From an uncultured Anaerolineales bacterium (GTDB taxonomy: Bacteria; Chloroflexota; Anaerolineae; Anaerolineales; UBA6663), in the NCBI GenBank assembly GCA_937952305.1, contig CALFZO010000179.1, forward strand, positions 1 through 45,298: 45,298 nt of DNA, in the 5' to 3' direction. Below the pieces are notes generated by a model. It was given only the letters and a program-made list of their open reading frames with translations, made no database searches and was not told the DNA's origin. Position numbers and translations under genes: made by a program. This document shows, one piece after another, positions 1 to 8,523 of the stretch. How positions within the stretch are numbered: the stretch's first letter is position 1; every line of letters begins with the position of its first letter.

Positions 1-156
1 GGGCCGGCACTGCGCTTCTCTGTGGCCCTGTTCCAACAGGTTGCCCCGTTCCGGGCGTTACCCGGCGTCATGCTCTGCGGAGCGCGGACTTTCCTCAGAA
101 GCCAGCTCACGCTGGCGCCTGCGACAGCCCGGCCGGCCTGGACAATGTCACTATAA
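1..156 (+). CDS. possible C-terminal end of a truncated gene
   Basis: Frame 1 is open from the window edge to a TAA at 154-156 and would encode about 51 residues ending in ARPAWTMSL. Third codon positions are GC-rich, as in the neighbours, which is the only support. I do not recognise the family, and other frames here are also open because of the high GC content. If real, it is the 3' end of a gene that begins left of the window. Confidence 0.25.
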   Translation, partial: GPALRFSVALFQQVAPFRALPGVMLCGARTFLRSQLTLAPATARPAWTMSL

Positions 157-191
157 CACAGCGGCTTCTTCTGCCGCGCGGCCTCCTCCTT

Positions 192-197
192 TATACT
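192..197 (+). promoter_or_regulatory. -10 box TATACT, 7 nt before ATG (possible leaderless start)
   Basis: TATACT lies 7 nt upstream of the ATG at 205, so transcription would start at or next to the start codon. No Shine-Dalgarno sequence is visible between them. No convincing -35 box is seen. A TATAAC at 152-157 is a weaker alternative. Confidence 0.45.
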
Positions 198-204
198 TCC
201 TGCG

Positions 205-3200
205 ATGCGCCGCTTGCGCCCTCTGCTGCCGTTCGGGATCCTGCTCGGCCTGGCCCTGCTCGCCGTTGGGCCGCTGGCCGCGCCGACGCTGACGTGCTCG
301 GACGACGGCGCCTTCCACCTGTATCGCGCCGTGCAGCTCGGCGCGCTGCTGGAGGCCGGCCACTTCTTCCCGCGTTGGGCCCCGCACATGGCCCAGGGCT
401 ACGGCTTCCCGTTCTTCAACTTCTACGCGCCACTGTCGTCTTACGCCGTCGTCGGCCTGCACTGGCTCGGCCTGGAATACCCGGCCGCCCTCAAGCTGGC
501 CTTCGCCCTGGCCATCTGGGGCGCCGGCTGCGCGGCCTACGTGCTGGCGCGCCGCCGCTGGGGCGAGCGGGCCGGCTTGGCCGCCGGCGCCGCTTACCTG
601 TTCGCGCCTTACCTGGCCTATGACGCGTTGTTTCGCGGCAACCTGGCCGAGACCACGGCCTTCGTCTGGCCGCCGCTGGTGCTGTGGGGCCTGCACTATG
701 CCGCCGACCGCTCCTGGTCCGGCGCCAGCCAGCGGCCGGGGCGGGCCTGGCTGCTGCCGGCCGTCTTCTACGCGGCCCTGATCCTGACTCACAACATCTT
801 CGCCCTGATCGTGTCGCCGCTGCTGGCCGCCTATGGGCTGCTGCTGGCGTGGCAGCGCCGCTCCACGCTCGTGCTCTTCCGCAGCGGCCTGGCGCTGCTG
901 CTGGGCATTGGCCTGACCGCCTATTTCTGGCTGCCGGCGCTGGCTGAGCGCGGCCTGGTGCACTCCGAACGGCTGTTGGTGGCCCCGATCTTCACCTGGT
1001 ACACCAACTTCATCACACCCGCCGAGCTGCTCGCGCCGCCGCGCGTCGAAGATCCGCTGCTGCTCAACCCGTCGCCGCCGCGCACGCTCGGTCTGGTGCC
1101 GGTCTTGCTCGGCCTGCCGGCCCTGGCCCTGGCGCTGTGGGCCGCCCGCCGACGCCGCGCCGAGTTCGCCCACGCCCTGGCCCTGGCCCGTCAGGGCCGC
1201 TGGTCCTTCCTGCGCGGCCCGTCGCCGTATGATCCGGAGCACTCGCCGCTGTCCACGGGTCTGCGCGAGCTGGGCCTCTTCGCGGTGGCCCTGCTCGGCT
1301 ACAGCCTGATGACGCTGCCGGTCTCGGAGCCGGTCTGGCGCCTGCTCCCGCCGCTGGAGCTGGTGCAGTTCCCGTGGCGCCTGCTCGGGCCGGCCGCGCT
1401 GTGCGCGGCGGTGCTCGCCGGCGCGAGCGTGGCCGCGCTGGAGCGGCGCCTGCCGCGCCCGGCGGCCTACGCCCCGGCCGCCGTCTTCATCGTCACGCTG
1501 GTCGCCGCCAATCTGAGTTGGTGGTATCCGCGCGCCTGCTCGACGCAGGCGACGGCGTCGCTGGCGGACTTGCTGGCCTACGAGCGCGGCAGCGGCACCC
1601 TCGGCACGACGGCCAAAGGCGAGTATCTGCCGCTGACGGTGGAGCAGTTCCCGGCCGATGAGACGCTGGCCGACGCGCTCCTGCGCGGCGAGGAGCCCGC
1701 GCGCCTGTTGGTGGCCTCCGGCGACGCGGATTTCGCCGTCGTCGACGCGCGCGATCCGCTCGACGCCACTTTCACCGTGACGGCGAACACGGCCGCCGCG
1801 CTGGTCTACCGCCAGTTCCTGTATCCGGGCTGGATCGTGACCGTGGACGGCACGGCGGTGGCCCTGCAGCCCACGCCCGGCACCGGCCTGATCGCGTTCG
1901 CGCTGACGCCCGGCCAGCACACCGTCCACGTCACTTTCGGCACCACGCCGCTGCGCAACGCGGCCAGCGGCCTCTCGCTGGTGAGCCTGGCGCTGGCGGC
2001 CGGAGCTTTCCTCTGGCGCCGCCGGCCGCCGAGCGCGGCCCGGGCCGCGCTCACGCTGGAGCTGGGTCCGTGGGACCTGGCCCTGGATCCACGGCCGCTG
2101 ACTCTGGGGCTGTGGGATCTGGCCCTGCTGGCCGGGCTGCTGGCAGTCCTCAAGCCGGCCGTGATCGACCAGTTCCCCAACCCGCTGCGGCGTTCGGCCT
2201 TCGACGGCGCGGTGCTGACCACCGCCCAGATGCCGCAGCGCGTCGATTTCACCGGCGGCTTGAGCCTGCTCGGCTACGACGTGGAGACCCGCGCTCTGCC
2301 CGCCGACGGCGGCCTGGATGTGGCCGTGTATGTGGCGATGCGCGCGCCGGCGCTGCGCACGTTCTGGCCGGCCTTCCGGATCGAGGACGCGCAGGGCCGG
2401 AGCTGGAACGACCTGGATGCGGCGCTGCCGCCGCGCTGGCACCGCGAGCCGCCGCTCACGTACACCTGGCCGCCCGAGCACTACGCGCAGTGGGCGCGCC
2501 GCCTGACGCTGCTGCCGGGCACGCCGCCGGGCGAGTATGCGCTCTTCCTGTCCGTGTTCGATCGGTCCACGTTCGAGACGCTGTCGGTGCTTGACGACCA
2601 GGAGCGCGCCATCGCCCCGCGCCTCGCGCTGGGGACGCTCGTCGTCACCGGCCCGGCGCAGACGGGTGGGGCCGCGCTGCAGCCCGAGAACCCGGCCTCA
2701 GCCTCGTTCGGGCCGCTCACCCTGCTCGGCTATGACTTGCAGCCAGACCGGGCCCAGGCCGGCGACACGCTGGCGCTGACCTGGTACTGGCGCGCGGAGG
2801 CCGCTCCGGCGCGCGCCGACACCGCGCAGTTGAGCCTCCTGGACGCAGCCGGCCAGGCGGCCTACAGCGTAGCCTGGGCGCCCGTGGACGGGTTTAGCAC
2901 CGAGTTGTGGCAGCCCGGCGACCAGTGGCGCGGCCAGCATCGTCTGACCCTGCCGGCCGATCTGCCTGGCGGCCGCTACGCGCTGCAGGTGACGGTGCCG
3001 GGCCGGCCCGGCGTGGGCGCGTTGGGCACGCTGGACGTGGAAGCGCCGCACCGCACCTACACGCCGCCGCCCTTCCAGACCGGCAGCGGCGCGCAGTTCG
3101 CGGAGGTCGCCGCCCTGACGGGCTTCACGCTGACGCGCGCTGAGCGGTCACTGTCGTTAACGTTGGTGTGGCAGGCCGCCGCCACGCCCGCCCAGCGTTA

Positions 3201-3471
3201 CTCGGTCTTCGTCCATCTCGGCCAGGCGGACCGCGTGTGGGCCCAGAGCGATTCGGTTCCGGCGCAGGGCGCGCGGCCCACCACCGGCTGGCTGGCGGGC
3301 GAATACGTGACCGACGTCCACACGCTGACCCTGCCGGACGATTTGCCGCCCGGCGAGTACGCGCTCCTGGTGGGCCTGTATGATCCCCAGACGGGCGCCC
3401 GGGTGCCGGCCTCCGGCCCCGGCGCCGGCTTCGACGGCCGGACGCAGATCGCGGTCGTGGCCGTGCCGTAA
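205..3471 (+). CDS. large polytopic membrane protein, PTPS-related/YfhO-like family
   Basis: A 1088-residue protein. The N-terminal ~620 residues contain many hydrophobic segments: a first one at about 7-25, then clusters to ~430 and another near 585-605. The rest is a long, mostly soluble, beta-rich region containing further internal domains. The first extracytoplasmic loop carries TCSDDGAFHLYR, an acidic pair resembling the loop-1 acidic motif of GT-C glycosyltransferases. The overall arrangement matches the '6-pyruvoyl-tetrahydropterin synthase related' membrane proteins abundant in Chloroflexota. I infer a cell-envelope glycan or lipid-linked sugar role, but substrate and activity are unknown. 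The ATG at 205 follows a -10-like TATACT directly. The gene stands alone in front of the GGDEF gene, 57 nt away. Confidence 0.8.
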   Translation: MRRLRPLLPFGILLGLALLAVGPLAAPTLTCSDDGAFHLYRAVQLGALLEAGHFFPRWAPHMAQGYGFPFFNFYAPLSSYAVVGLHWLGLEYPAALKLAFALAIWGAGCAAYVLARRRWGERAGLAAGAAYLFAPYLAYDALFRGNLAETTAFVWPPLVLWGLHYAADRSWSGASQRPGRAWLLPAVFYAALILTHNIFALIVSPLLAAYGLLLAWQRRSTLVLFRSGLALLLGIGLTAYFWLPALAERGLVHSERLLVAPIFTWYTNFITPAELLAPPRVEDPLLLNPSPPRTLGLVPVLLGLPALALALWAARRRRAEFAHALALARQGRWSFLRGPSPYDPEHSPLSTGLRELGLFAVALLGYSLMTLPVSEPVWRLLPPLELVQFPWRLLGPAALCAAVLAGASVAALERRLPRPAAYAPAAVFIVTLVAANLSWWYPRACSTQATASLADLLAYERGSGTLGTTAKGEYLPLTVEQFPADETLADALLRGEEPARLLVASGDADFAVVDARDPLDATFTVTANTAAALVYRQFLYPGWIVTVDGTAVALQPTPGTGLIAFALTPGQHTVHVTFGTTPLRNAASGLSLVSLALAAGAFLWRRRPPSAARAALTLELGPWDLALDPRPLTLGLWDLALLAGLLAVLKPAVIDQFPNPLRRSAFDGAVLTTAQMPQRVDFTGGLSLLGYDVETRALPADGGLDVAVYVAMRAPALRTFWPAFRIEDAQGRSWNDLDAALPPRWHREPPLTYTWPPEHYAQWARRLTLLPGTPPGEYALFLSVFDRSTFETLSVLDDQERAIAPRLALGTLVVTGPAQTGGAALQPENPASASFGPLTLLGYDLQPDRAQAGDTLALTWYWRAEAAPARADTAQLSLLDAAGQAAYSVAWAPVDGFSTELWQPGDQWRGQHRLTLPADLPGGRYALQVTVPGRPGVGALGTLDVEAPHRTYTPPPFQTGSGAQFAEVAALTGFTLTRAERSLSLTLVWQAAATPAQRYSVFVHLGQADRVWAQSDSVPAQGARPTTGWLAGEYVTDVHTLTLPDDLPPGEYALLVGLYDPQTGARVPASGPGAGFDGRTQIAVVAVP

Positions 3472-3478
3472 GAGCGGC

Positions 3479-3484
3479 TATACT
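3479..3484 (+). promoter_or_regulatory. -10-like TATACT upstream of the GGDEF gene
   Basis: TATACT begins 8 nt after the end of the previous gene and 45 nt before the preferred ATG at 3529. The -35 position at 17-nt spacing (3456-3461) does not match consensus, so this is a candidate only. If used, it argues against the TTG at 3484 as start codon. Confidence 0.35.
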
Positions 3485-3528
3485 TGATCCACTGCCGCGC
3501 CGACGTCTCGGCCGGCCCGCAACCCGCT

Positions 3529-4644
3529 ATGGATGACCTGACCGACACGCAGCTGCACCGGCTGGATCCGCTGACCGGCTGTGGCAATCTGCTGGGGTTC
3601 CTGGACTGGCTGTCCGCCTGGACCCAACGCCGCCCGGCCACGCCGGCCTCGCTGCTGGCGCTGGACGTCAACCGCTTCGCGGATTTGAACGCCGCGCGCG
3701 GGCACGCGCAGGGCGACGCCGCGCTGCACTGGGTGGCGCTGGTGGTGGCCGACGCCGTCGCCGCGCCGCTCTTCCGCACCGGCGGCGACGAATTCGTGGT
3801 GGTGCTGGCCGACGCCGACCTGCCCGCCCATGTGGCGCTGAGCGAGCACCTCTTCGCGCGCCTCAATCGCGAAGCCGGGCGCGTGGGGCTGGGCCAGCCG
3901 GCCGTGACCGTGGCCGTCGTCCACTACACCGGCCGGCACAGCGTCTCCCTCGGCCAGGTCCTGAGCCAGATCGAGTCCGCCCTGATCGCGGTCAAGCGGC
4001 AAGCCGACCGGCCGCCGACCGCCTTTGACGCGGCGACGTTGGAGCCGCCGCCCCAGCCCGAACGCCTGCTGGATCACGTCCTGCAGCGCATGCTGGACCT
4101 CGGAGCGCGGCTGGACGAATCGCACCGCCTGGCCCTGAGCGATCCGCTCACCGGCCTGCCGAATGTGCGCGCCGCCGCACAGCGCCTGGAGGCCGCCGCC
4201 GGCTCTGCGCGGCCGCTGGCCGTGCTGCTGCTCGACGGCGACTACCTGCGGCTGTACAACGACCTGGGCGGCTACGCCGCCGGCGACCGCATGATCCAGG
4301 ATCTCGGCCAGACGCTGCAAAGCCAGCTGCGCCCCGGCGATTTCCTGGCGCGCTGGCGCGTGGGCGACGAGTTCCTGGTGCTGCTGCCAGACACCGGCCT
4401 GGACGGCGCGCGCACGGTCGGCGAGCGCTTGTGCCTGGCCGTGCGCGAGACCTCGCGCGGCTGGCTGCGCCCGGTGAGCGTGTCCATCGGCCTGGCCGCC
4501 CGCCCGGCCCACGGCGAAGCGCCGGCCGCCCTGCTGGCCGCCGCCGAGGCGGCCAAGGACGAGGCCAAGGCCCAGGGCCGGGACCGGCTCGTCGTCGCCC
4601 CGCTCCCGCCGCGGCCCCACCCGACGCCGGAGGCCCGCCCATGA
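3529..4644 (+). CDS. tandem GGDEF-domain protein (putative diguanylate cyclase)
   Basis: 371 residues from the ATG at 3529; an in-frame TTG at 3484 would add 15 residues but sits inside a -10-like element. Two GGDEF domains are arranged in tandem. The first starts DPLTGCGN, with metal-binding DVN near residue 46 and an intact GGDEF at 85-89. The second starts DPLTGLPN near 205, with DGD near 236 and VGDEF at 278-282, so its first signature glycine is lost. RPGD at 268-271 resembles an inhibitory RxxD site, spaced one residue further than usual. There is no sensory or membrane domain, so the protein should be cytoplasmic. Known role of the family: cyclic-di-GMP synthesis by GGDEF dimers. A single chain with two domains could form an internal pseudo-dimer (inference). 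Its stop overlaps the next gene's start (ATGA). Confidence 0.85.
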   Translation: MDDLTDTQLHRLDPLTGCGNLLGFLDWLSAWTQRRPATPASLLALDVNRFADLNAARGHAQGDAALHWVALVVADAVAAPLFRTGGDEFVVVLADADLPAHVALSEHLFARLNREAGRVGLGQPAVTVAVVHYTGRHSVSLGQVLSQIESALIAVKRQADRPPTAFDAATLEPPPQPERLLDHVLQRMLDLGARLDESHRLALSDPLTGLPNVRAAAQRLEAAAGSARPLAVLLLDGDYLRLYNDLGGYAAGDRMIQDLGQTLQSQLRPGDFLARWRVGDEFLVLLPDTGLDGARTVGERLCLAVRETSRGWLRPVSVSIGLAARPAHGEAPAALLAAAEAAKDEAKAQGRDRLVVAPLPPRPHPTPEARP

Positions 4645-5597
4645 CCGACCGCCCGTACGCCGCCCGCCCCGCCGCCGAATTCAATTTTCAGTTCATCCGC
4701 TACGAGAAACACGCCTACCGCGCCACGCTCACGTTCAACCGGCCGGAGGTCCTCAACTGCGTCAACGGGCCGCTGCTGCAGGAGTTGAACACGGCGCTGC
4801 GCGACGTGCTCTACGACGACGCCATCGCGGTGCTGGTGCTCACCGGCGCCGGCGAGCGCGCCTTCTGCACGGGCGCCGACCTGAAGGAGCAGCAGCAGTT
4901 CCTGGAGCGCCCGCGTGACTACGCCAAGTGGATGGCCGACTTCATCGAGTGCCATGACCGGCTGCGCAACCTGGGCAAGCCCACCCTCGCGCGCCTGAAC
5001 GGCCTCGTCGTGGGCGGCGGCAACGAGTTCAACCTGAGCTGTGACCTGGCCGTGGCCGCCGACGATATCTACATCCGCCACGTCGGCCCGAGCCACGGCA
5101 GCGTGCCGGCCGCCGGCGCCACTCAGTTCCTGCCGCTCATCGTGGGCGACCGGCGCGCGCGCGAGATCCTGTTCCTGAACGACGAGATCCCGGCCCGCAC
5201 CGCGCTGGAGTGGGGCCTGGTGAACCAGGTGGTGCCGCGCGCCGAACTGGACGCCGCCGTGGACGCGCTGTGCGCCAAGCTCTACCGCAAGCTGCCAGAG
5301 GCCCTGCGCTACACCAAGCAGCAGACCAATACCTGGCGCGATTTCATCTGGGCCATCACCATCGGCCATGCCCGGGATTGGCTGACCGTCCACAACACCG
5401 CGCCGGAGACACTCCTGGCCGAGCGCGCCTTCCTGGCCAAGCAGCGCCCGGATTACGACGCTCTGCGGCGCCGGTACGCCGAAGACCGCAGCCCGGAATA
5501 CCTGTGGGGCGCACCGACGCGGACCTGTCCGCAGTGCGGCGCCCAGAACCTGCCGGCCCAGTTCGCGTTCTGCGGGCAGTGCGGCGGCGCCCTGTAA
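4641..5597 (+). CDS. enoyl-CoA hydratase/isomerase-family protein with C-terminal zinc ribbon
   Basis: 318 residues from the ATG at 4641, which overlaps the preceding stop. Crotonase fold: oxyanion-hole segments AFCTGADLKE and VVGGGNEFNLSCDLAVA. The first catalytic glutamate (in GGGNEF) is present. The second, found in the PEI..G loop of ordinary hydratases, is replaced: the segment reads HVGPSHGSVPAAGATQ. That loop resembles what I remember of ring-hydrolysing crotonases such as 6-oxocyclohex-1-ene-carbonyl-CoA hydrolase (Oah), so the substrate may not be a simple enoyl-CoA. After residue ~290 there is an added four-cysteine zinc ribbon, C296/C299 and C311/C314. I am sure of the superfamily, not of the substrate. 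The canonical paralogue is at 13777-14550. Confidence 0.85.
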   Translation: MTDRPYAARPAAEFNFQFIRYEKHAYRATLTFNRPEVLNCVNGPLLQELNTALRDVLYDDAIAVLVLTGAGERAFCTGADLKEQQQFLERPRDYAKWMADFIECHDRLRNLGKPTLARLNGLVVGGGNEFNLSCDLAVAADDIYIRHVGPSHGSVPAAGATQFLPLIVGDRRAREILFLNDEIPARTALEWGLVNQVVPRAELDAAVDALCAKLYRKLPEALRYTKQQTNTWRDFIWAITIGHARDWLTVHNTAPETLLAERAFLAKQRPDYDALRRRYAEDRSPEYLWGAPTRTCPQCGAQNLPAQFAFCGQCGGAL

Positions 5598-5607
5598 AGC
5601 CTCCGCC

Positions 5608-6324
5608 GTGCGCGCGCCGCGCCGCAACCTCATCCGGCTCGCCGCCGTGGCCGCGCTCGGCCTGGCGGCCATACTGGGCCTCACCTGGCTCCGCCCGACG
5701 CTGGCGACTCTGCCGCGCCTGGCCCGCCTGCGGGCGTATCTGGCAGACCCCGGCGCGCACCCAGACTGGCTGCTGCGCGCCGGCGACCACTGCGGGGACG
5801 CGCCCTTCCAGATGCCCACGGACGGTTATCTCGGCTTTGGCTACGGCGACTCGTGGCAGCCGGGCCATCGCCACACCGGCTTAGACATCTTCGGGCCGCA
5901 GCCGCTCGGTCAGACGCCCGTGTTCGCGGCCTACTCCGGCTATCTCACGCGCCGGCCGGACTGGAAGAGCACCGTCATCATCCGCATCCCCAGCGACCCG
6001 CTCGCGCCCGGCCGCCAGATCTGGACTTACTACACCCACCTGGCCGGACCGGACGGTGCCTCCTTCGTCAGCGCGGCGTTCCCAGCCGGGACAGTGGAAC
6101 AGTTTGTGGAGGCCGGGACGCTGCTGGGCTATCAGGGCAACTACTCGGGCGAGCCTGGCAATCCGGTCGGCGTCCACCTGCACTTCTCCATCGTGCGGGA
6201 CGATGGCCAGGGCCAGTTCCTCAACGAACTCCTGATCGCCAACACGCTCGACCCGTCGCCCTACCTGGGCGTGCGCGCCGGCGTCTACGCCGATTGGTCG
6301 CAGCCGATCGTGTGTCAGCCGTGA
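5608..6324 (+). CDS. membrane-anchored M23-family peptidase (LytM-like)
   Basis: 238 residues from the GTG at 5608, 10 nt after the previous stop. An N-terminal hydrophobic segment (about 9-27) acts as signal anchor. The catalytic domain shows the M23 zinc ligands: HTGLDIFG (H..D) and HLHFS (HxH), with VFAAYSGYL and YYTHLAG between them. Family role: glycyl-endopeptidase-type cleavage of peptidoglycan cross-links outside the membrane, or activation of amidases. All the visible metal ligands are intact, so activity is plausible. No SPOR, SH3 or LysM domain is present. It probably belongs to the same transcript as the two upstream genes. Confidence 0.85.
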   Translation: MRAPRRNLIRLAAVAALGLAAILGLTWLRPTLATLPRLARLRAYLADPGAHPDWLLRAGDHCGDAPFQMPTDGYLGFGYGDSWQPGHRHTGLDIFGPQPLGQTPVFAAYSGYLTRRPDWKSTVIIRIPSDPLAPGRQIWTYYTHLAGPDGASFVSAAFPAGTVEQFVEAGTLLGYQGNYSGEPGNPVGVHLHFSIVRDDGQGQFLNELLIANTLDPSPYLGVRAGVYADWSQPIVCQP

Positions 6325-6330
6325 GGCTGC

Positions 6331-6359
6331 TTTACGCCTCGCCCGCCAGGCTCTACAAT
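6331..6359 (+). promoter_or_regulatory. sigma-70-type promoter for the GNAT gene
   Basis: TTTACG (6331-6336), a 17-nt spacer and TACAAT (6354-6359). The predicted start is near 6366, giving a leader of about 55 nt that ends in an AGGAGG-like ribosome site just before the ATG at 6422. Confidence 0.6.
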
Positions 6360-6421
6360 TAGCGTCACCCTGGCAGACGCGACAACTTGGCTCCGTCGCG
6401 CACCGGCTGAAGGAGGCCGTC

Positions 6422-7225
6422 ATGCTCCCGCCCCACCAGCTGGCCCGCTTGGTTGAGTTCGGCGAGGCGCGCGCCTACGCCGACATGTTCCGCCACGCGC
6501 CGCCGGGCTTGCACCTGCGCGTGGAGCAGATCGGCCCGGCCATCGCCCTGATCGCGCCCGATCTGCCGATCCTGCTCTTCAACCGCGTGATCGGCCTGGG
6601 CCTGGACGGCGCGGCGACGCCGGCCGCCGTGGACGCGGCTGTGGCCGCCTATCGTTCGGCGGGCGTCAAGCATTTCGGCGTTCAGCTCAGCCCGGCCGCG
6701 CAGCCGCTGGAACTGCCGGATTGGCTGCAAACGCGCGGGCTGGCGCCCACCAGCCGCTGGGCCAAGGTCTATCGCGCCGCGGAGCCGGACACGACGGAAA
6801 CGGCGACGACCCTGCGGATCGAGCGCATCGGCCCGGACCAGGCCGCGGCCTTCGGGAGCGTGGCCTGCACCGCCTTCGGCCTGCCGCACTTCCTGCAGCC
6901 CTGGCTGGCGGCCGGCGTGGGCTGGCCGGGCTGGCATCACTACCTCGCCTACGACGGCGCTCAGCCTGTGGCCACCGGCGCGCTCTACGTCAACGGCGAG
7001 GTCGGCTGGCTGGGCATCGGCAGCACCCTGCCGACTCATCGGCGGCGCGGCGGACAGGGCGCGCTGCTGGTCCAGCGCATCCAGCAGGCGGCGCAGTCGG
7101 GCTGCCGCTGGCTGATCACCGAGACCGGCGAGGACACGCCCGCTCAGCCCAACCCGTCTTTTCGCAACATGCTGCGCACCGGCTTCCTGCTCGCTTATCA
7201 GCGCCCGAACTACATGGCGGGGTGA
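6422..7225 (+). CDS. GNAT-family N-acetyltransferase
   Basis: 267 residues starting at ATG 6422, preceded by GAAGGAGG, a strong ribosome site. The C-terminal half (from about residue 135) is a GNAT fold: motif A reads STLPTHRRRGGQGALL, the acetyl-CoA pyrophosphate-binding loop of the R-x-x-G-x-G/A type. The N-terminal half is probably a second, degenerate GNAT-like domain, as in many two-domain acetyltransferases. Acceptor substrate unknown. The gene has its own promoter upstream and is followed by an 86-nt gap with another candidate promoter, so it may be monocistronic. Confidence 0.8.
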   Translation: MLPPHQLARLVEFGEARAYADMFRHAPPGLHLRVEQIGPAIALIAPDLPILLFNRVIGLGLDGAATPAAVDAAVAAYRSAGVKHFGVQLSPAAQPLELPDWLQTRGLAPTSRWAKVYRAAEPDTTETATTLRIERIGPDQAAAFGSVACTAFGLPHFLQPWLAAGVGWPGWHHYLAYDGAQPVATGALYVNGEVGWLGIGSTLPTHRRRGGQGALLVQRIQQAAQSGCRWLITETGEDTPAQPNPSFRNMLRTGFLLAYQRPNYMAG

Positions 7226-7260
7226 GGGCGGCCTTAGCCGGCGGCCTTAGCCCGGGGCGT

Positions 7261-7289
7261 TTGCCCGCCGCGCCAAAGCCGCGTAAAGT
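7261..7289 (+). promoter_or_regulatory. candidate sigma-70 promoter for the geranylgeranyl-reductase-like gene
   Basis: TTGCCC (7261-7266), a 17-nt spacer and TAAAGT (7284-7289). The predicted start near 7296 leaves a short leader holding CAGGAGA before the GTG at 7312. Confidence 0.45.
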
Positions 7290-7311
7290 GGGGCCGGTCA
7301 GGAGACAGCCT

Positions 7312-8523
7312 GTGACTCAACACCATGACGTCCTCATCGTCGGCGCCGGCCCGGCCGGGTCCACGCTGGCGGCCTTCCTGGCCGCGCAAGGCTGGGACGT
7401 GCTGCTGGTGGACAAGGCCGAGTTCCCGCGGGACAAGACCTGCGGCGACGGCGTCTCGCCGCGCGCGCTGCGCGTCCTGCGCCAGATCGGCGCCGCCGAG
7501 GCCGTGCTGGCGGCCGGTTTCCACATCGGCCAACTGCGCCTGTTCGCGCCCAACGGCGACTCGTTCGTGTGTCCGATCCCGGGGTCCGACGAGCTGCCGG
7601 CCTACGCCCTGGTCCTGCCGCGCGTGCACCTGGACGACCTGATCCGCGGCCGCGCGCTGGCGGCCGGCGCCGCCTTCCAACTGGCCACCGTCACCGAGGT
7701 GCTGCGCGACGGCGATCGTTACACCGGCGCGCGCGCTCAAACGCCGGACGGGCCGCTGGAATTGCGCGCGCGGTTGCTGGTCTTCGCCACCGGCGCCGCC
7801 ACCGCCGTGCTGGAGCGCGCCGGCCTGCTGGCCGAGCCGCCCGCCTACGGCCGGGCCGCGCGCACCTACTACGAGAACGTGCACGGCCTGTCCGACACGG
7901 TCGAATTCCATTTCGACTCCGTGCCGCTGCCCGGCTATGGCTGGGTCTTTCCGACCTCGCCGACCACGGCCAACGTCGGCGCCGGGTATTTTGCCCGCGC
8001 CGGCCGTCCGCCGCAGCGCGCCACGCCGCGCCAGGCTTTCGACGAGTTCGTGGCCAACCCCTACATCGCCGGGTTGCTGGCCGAGGCCCAGCCGACCGCG
8101 CCGATCCGGGGCTACCCGCTGCGCTTCGACTTCCCCAGCGTCCAGCCGGCCGCGCCCGGTTTGCTGCTGGTGGGCGAGGCCTGCGGCCTGGTCAACCCGC
8201 TCACCGGCGAGGGCATCGACTACGCCGTCGAGTCGGCTGAGGTCGCCGCCGGCGTGATCGACGAGGCCCTGCGCGCCGGCGAACCGGCCGCGCGCACCGC
8301 CAGCCGCCACATCCGCGCCCTGCGCGGCCGGTTCCTGCGCGCCTTCGTCACCATCGGGCGCGTGCGCGACCTGTACTTCCAGCCGTGGGTGCTCAACCGC
8401 TTCGTGCGCGTCGCCAACCACAACTTCGACCTCAAGCTGCAGCTGGTCAAGATCGCGCTGGGGCAGGCCGACCCGCTCAGCGCGTTGACGCCGCGCACCT
8501 TGTGGCAGGTGGCGCTCGGATGA
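7312..8523 (+). CDS. geranylgeranyl reductase-family flavoprotein
   Basis: 403 residues from the GTG at 7312, chosen because CAGGAGA lies at correct spacing and the dinucleotide-binding fold begins within ten residues (VLIVGAGPAGSTLAAFLA). The motif PRDKTCGDGVSPRAL near residues 38-52 is the signature of the GGR/ChlP family, and a GD-type FAD motif appears as LLLVGEACGLVNPLTGEGID. Family role: reduction of isoprenoid double bonds in chlorophyll, archaeal-lipid or menaquinone side chains, although many homologues are of unknown substrate. The neighbours give no further hint, so a quinone or isoprenoid-lipid reductase is an inference. The stop overlaps the next ATG (ATGA). Confidence 0.8.
   Translation: MTQHHDVLIVGAGPAGSTLAAFLAAQGWDVLLVDKAEFPRDKTCGDGVSPRALRVLRQIGAAEAVLAAGFHIGQLRLFAPNGDSFVCPIPGSDELPAYALVLPRVHLDDLIRGRALAAGAAFQLATVTEVLRDGDRYTGARAQTPDGPLELRARLLVFATGAATAVLERAGLLAEPPAYGRAARTYYENVHGLSDTVEFHFDSVPLPGYGWVFPTSPTTANVGAGYFARAGRPPQRATPRQAFDEFVANPYIAGLLAEAQPTAPIRGYPLRFDFPSVQPAAPGLLLVGEACGLVNPLTGEGIDYAVESAEVAAGVIDEALRAGEPAARTASRHIRALRGRFLRAFVTIGRVRDLYFQPWVLNRFVRVANHNFDLKLQLVKIALGQADPLSALTPRTLWQVALG

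Noticed and set aside
151..2481. 776-codon open frame on the - strand
   Set aside because: Antisense to the membrane protein at 205-3471, very rich in Arg/Gln/Gly and without recognisable motifs.
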